Assembly: GCF_902459685.1 (NCBI RefSeq)
Contig: NZ_CABPSF010000001.1
Location: forward strand, 496,001 to 560,000
Source: Pandoraea iniqua
GTDB lineage: Bacteria > Pseudomonadota > Gammaproteobacteria > Burkholderiales > Burkholderiaceae
Length of the DNA: 64,000 nt
Direction of reading: 5' to 3'
In this document: one piece after another, positions 63,164-64,000 of the stretch
Layout of the letters: each line of letters starts with the position of its first letter
Position numbering within the stretch: position 1 is the stretch's first letter
Translations under genes and position numbers: made by a program
Notes under the pieces: model-generated
The model's input: the letters and a program-made list of their open reading frames with translations, nothing else
The model's database searches: none
Told to the model about the DNA's origin: nothing

Positions 63164-63500
63164 GGTGTCCTCCAGTGGCGCTCGCGAATCGGTGACGATG
63201 TGTCGGTGCGAGATGAGGCGAGCGCTTGCGGTGAGTCGGATCGATTCGCACGAAGCACTGTGTTGGCCTGTTGTCGAATCGTTGAGCCAAGTGTAGCGAG
63301 CGCACGGCGTGGCAGGTGCAACGAGTCTGTCGGGGATGTGTCGTTTTGTAACGCGAGTGGACGCGCTCTTCCCTTGTCACGTCACGCGCAGAGGACGGCA
63401 AAGCGGTGGGACGTCGGGCACGCCAGAAAGTGAAAAGGCACGGCGGAAAAAACAAAAGGCGTCACGCGAAAAACGCGGGACGCCTTGTGCTTTTGTTCGT
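63164..63500. other. Intergenic region between the repeat-protein gene and tRNA-Val
   Basis: About 340 bases. The tRNA terminator occupies the right end (63446-63486). The rest holds the promoter of the repeat-protein gene. No convincing gene is seen on either strand. Confidence 0.45.
63446..63486 (-). terminator. Terminator downstream of tRNA-Val
   Basis: AAGGCGTC (63456-63463) / GACGCCTT (63479-63486) with an inner CGCG/CGCG pairing. On the minus strand it is followed by TTGTTTTTT. Confidence 0.85.
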
Positions 63501-63577
63501 TGGTAGGCTCGATTGGACTCGAACCAACGACCCCCACCATGTCAAGGTGGTGCTCTAACCAGCTGAGCTACGAGCCT
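63501..63577 (-). tRNA. tRNA-Val (anticodon GAC)
   Basis: Read on the minus strand, the 77-base sequence folds as a cloverleaf. The acceptor stem is AGGCTCG/CGAGCCT with discriminator A and encoded CCA. The D arm is GCTC-AGCTGGTTA-GAGC and the anticodon arm CCACC-TTGACAT-GGTGG with anticodon GAC. The variable loop is GGGTC and the T arm GTTGG-TTCGAGT-CCAAT. Anticodon GAC reads GUC/GUU valine codons. Confidence 0.96.
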
Positions 63578-63668
63578 AGAAAGACCGCGAGTATAGGGTC
63601 AATTTCTGAAGGTGGCAAGTCTTTGGCGAAAATTTCTGAAAAAAATTTGTGAAGCGCTTTCGTATCGA

Positions 63669-64000
63669 TCACGCCTCGCCGCGTTTTGCCGTGCCACGGC
63701 GCGGCTTGGTTGGCTTGAGTCGCACCCAGATGCCTTGCTTGCCGCCCGTGCCTGCGCGCTGCTCCACATCGAACAAGCCGATGGTCGAGACGAGATCGCT
63801 GAGCTTGCCGAACCCGTAGTTGCGCGAATCAAAGTCCGGTGCCTGCTTGGCGACGTGGCTGCCGATGGAGCCGAGACTGGCCCAGCCGTCCTCATCCGAG
63901 ACGTCCGTCACGGCGTTGCGCAGCAGCCGCACGAGACGCGCATCGCGCTTGAGTTCGGCGGCGCTGCGGCGTTTATTACGCCGCGTGGGCGCTTCCTCGT
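63669..64000 (-). CDS. NYN/LabA-family protein, C-terminal LOTUS (OST-HTH) domain (5' part beyond window)
   Basis: Only the C-terminal 110 residues are present; the reading frame continues past the right edge. The visible part has a basic linker TRRNKRRSAAELKRDARLVRLL and then VTDVSDEDGWASLGSIGSHVAKQAPDFDSRNYGFGKLSDLVSTIGLF. This is the LOTUS/OST-HTH fold that follows NYN (PIN-like RNase) domains in LabA/DUF88-type proteins. LOTUS domains bind RNA or helicases. The NYN part must lie beyond 64000. Confidence 0.82.
   Translation of the reverse strand, partial: EEAPTRRNKRRSAAELKRDARLVRLLRNAVTDVSDEDGWASLGSIGSHVAKQAPDFDSRNYGFGKLSDLVSTIGLFDVEQRAGTGGKQGIWVRLKPTKPRRGTAKRGEA

Noticed and set aside
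63501-63577. tRNA-Val as an integration site for a genomic island
   Set aside because: No integrase gene and no duplicated tRNA 3' end could be found in the flanking DNA inside the window.

Overview
The window looks like a chromosomal segment of a high-GC betaproteobacterium of the order Burkholderiales. The gene content fits Pandoraea or a close relative. The grounds are the folM-like/folB/ttcA/glmU/glmS order, three Burkholderia-type general porins, the MidA, DUF72, DUF1653 and DUF6726 families, and overall codon usage. The genus is an inference; no search was run. Most of the window is ordinary core and metabolic chromosome, with a few accessory pieces inserted.

Layout. 1-9 kb: gltI (cut by the edge), a MidA methyltransferase with a DUF2905 protein, then the same-strand run folM-like, folB, ttcA, glmU, glmS ending in a strong terminator, and a lone hypothetical gene. 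9-12.6 kb: a DUF347-repeat membrane protein, periplasmic asparaginase and a porin. 12.6-16.3 kb is accessory: a 5'-truncated CdiA/filamentous-hemagglutinin C-terminus (DUF637 plus a variable toxin-like end), overlapped by a probable immunity gene and followed by a small orphan gene. 16.7-19.6 kb: a saccharopine/lysine dehydrogenase-like enzyme, an Lrp regulator and an acetylpolyamine amidohydrolase. 20-23.7 kb: a second porin, an AraC regulator, a lipase/esterase and a PaiB-like protein.

23.9-31.9 kb is a catabolic and uptake locus: a self-cleaving C45 acyltransferase/amidohydrolase, an alpha/beta hydrolase, and a tightly overlapping operon with two Dpp-type permeases, a double ATPase, a GntR regulator and a peptide-type binding protein. 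32-39.6 kb: a third porin, an Fbp-type ABC importer (binding protein, fused permease, ATPase) and a divergent TctDE-like two-component system. 39.7-44.5 kb: a cysteine desulfurase, a GcvA-like LysR protein, an SDR enzyme lacking its catalytic lysine, and a catalase.

44.6-46 kb holds a two-gene unit of a restriction-endonuclease-fold protein and an unknown partner, a candidate defence module. Diverging from it is a recognisable fluoride riboswitch with its own promoter, leading to a CLC-F type fluoride exporter. 47-56 kb: DUF72, a UvrD-type helicase, a GNAT enzyme, DUF4239, DUF1653 and DUF6726 proteins, a secreted hydrolase, and a membrane protein with a permuted-papain-like domain. 56-64 kb: argG, LysR regulators, an EamA exporter, a PPOX-like protein and GST, a secreted proline-rich repeat protein, tRNA-Val(GAC), and the C-terminus of a NYN/LOTUS protein cut by the window edge.

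The best leads for something not yet described are the endonuclease-plus-partner pair, the orphan CdiA tip with its neighbours, and the C45 hydrolase/peptide-transport locus. The fluoride riboswitch/CLC-F pair is the most secure regulatory assignment.
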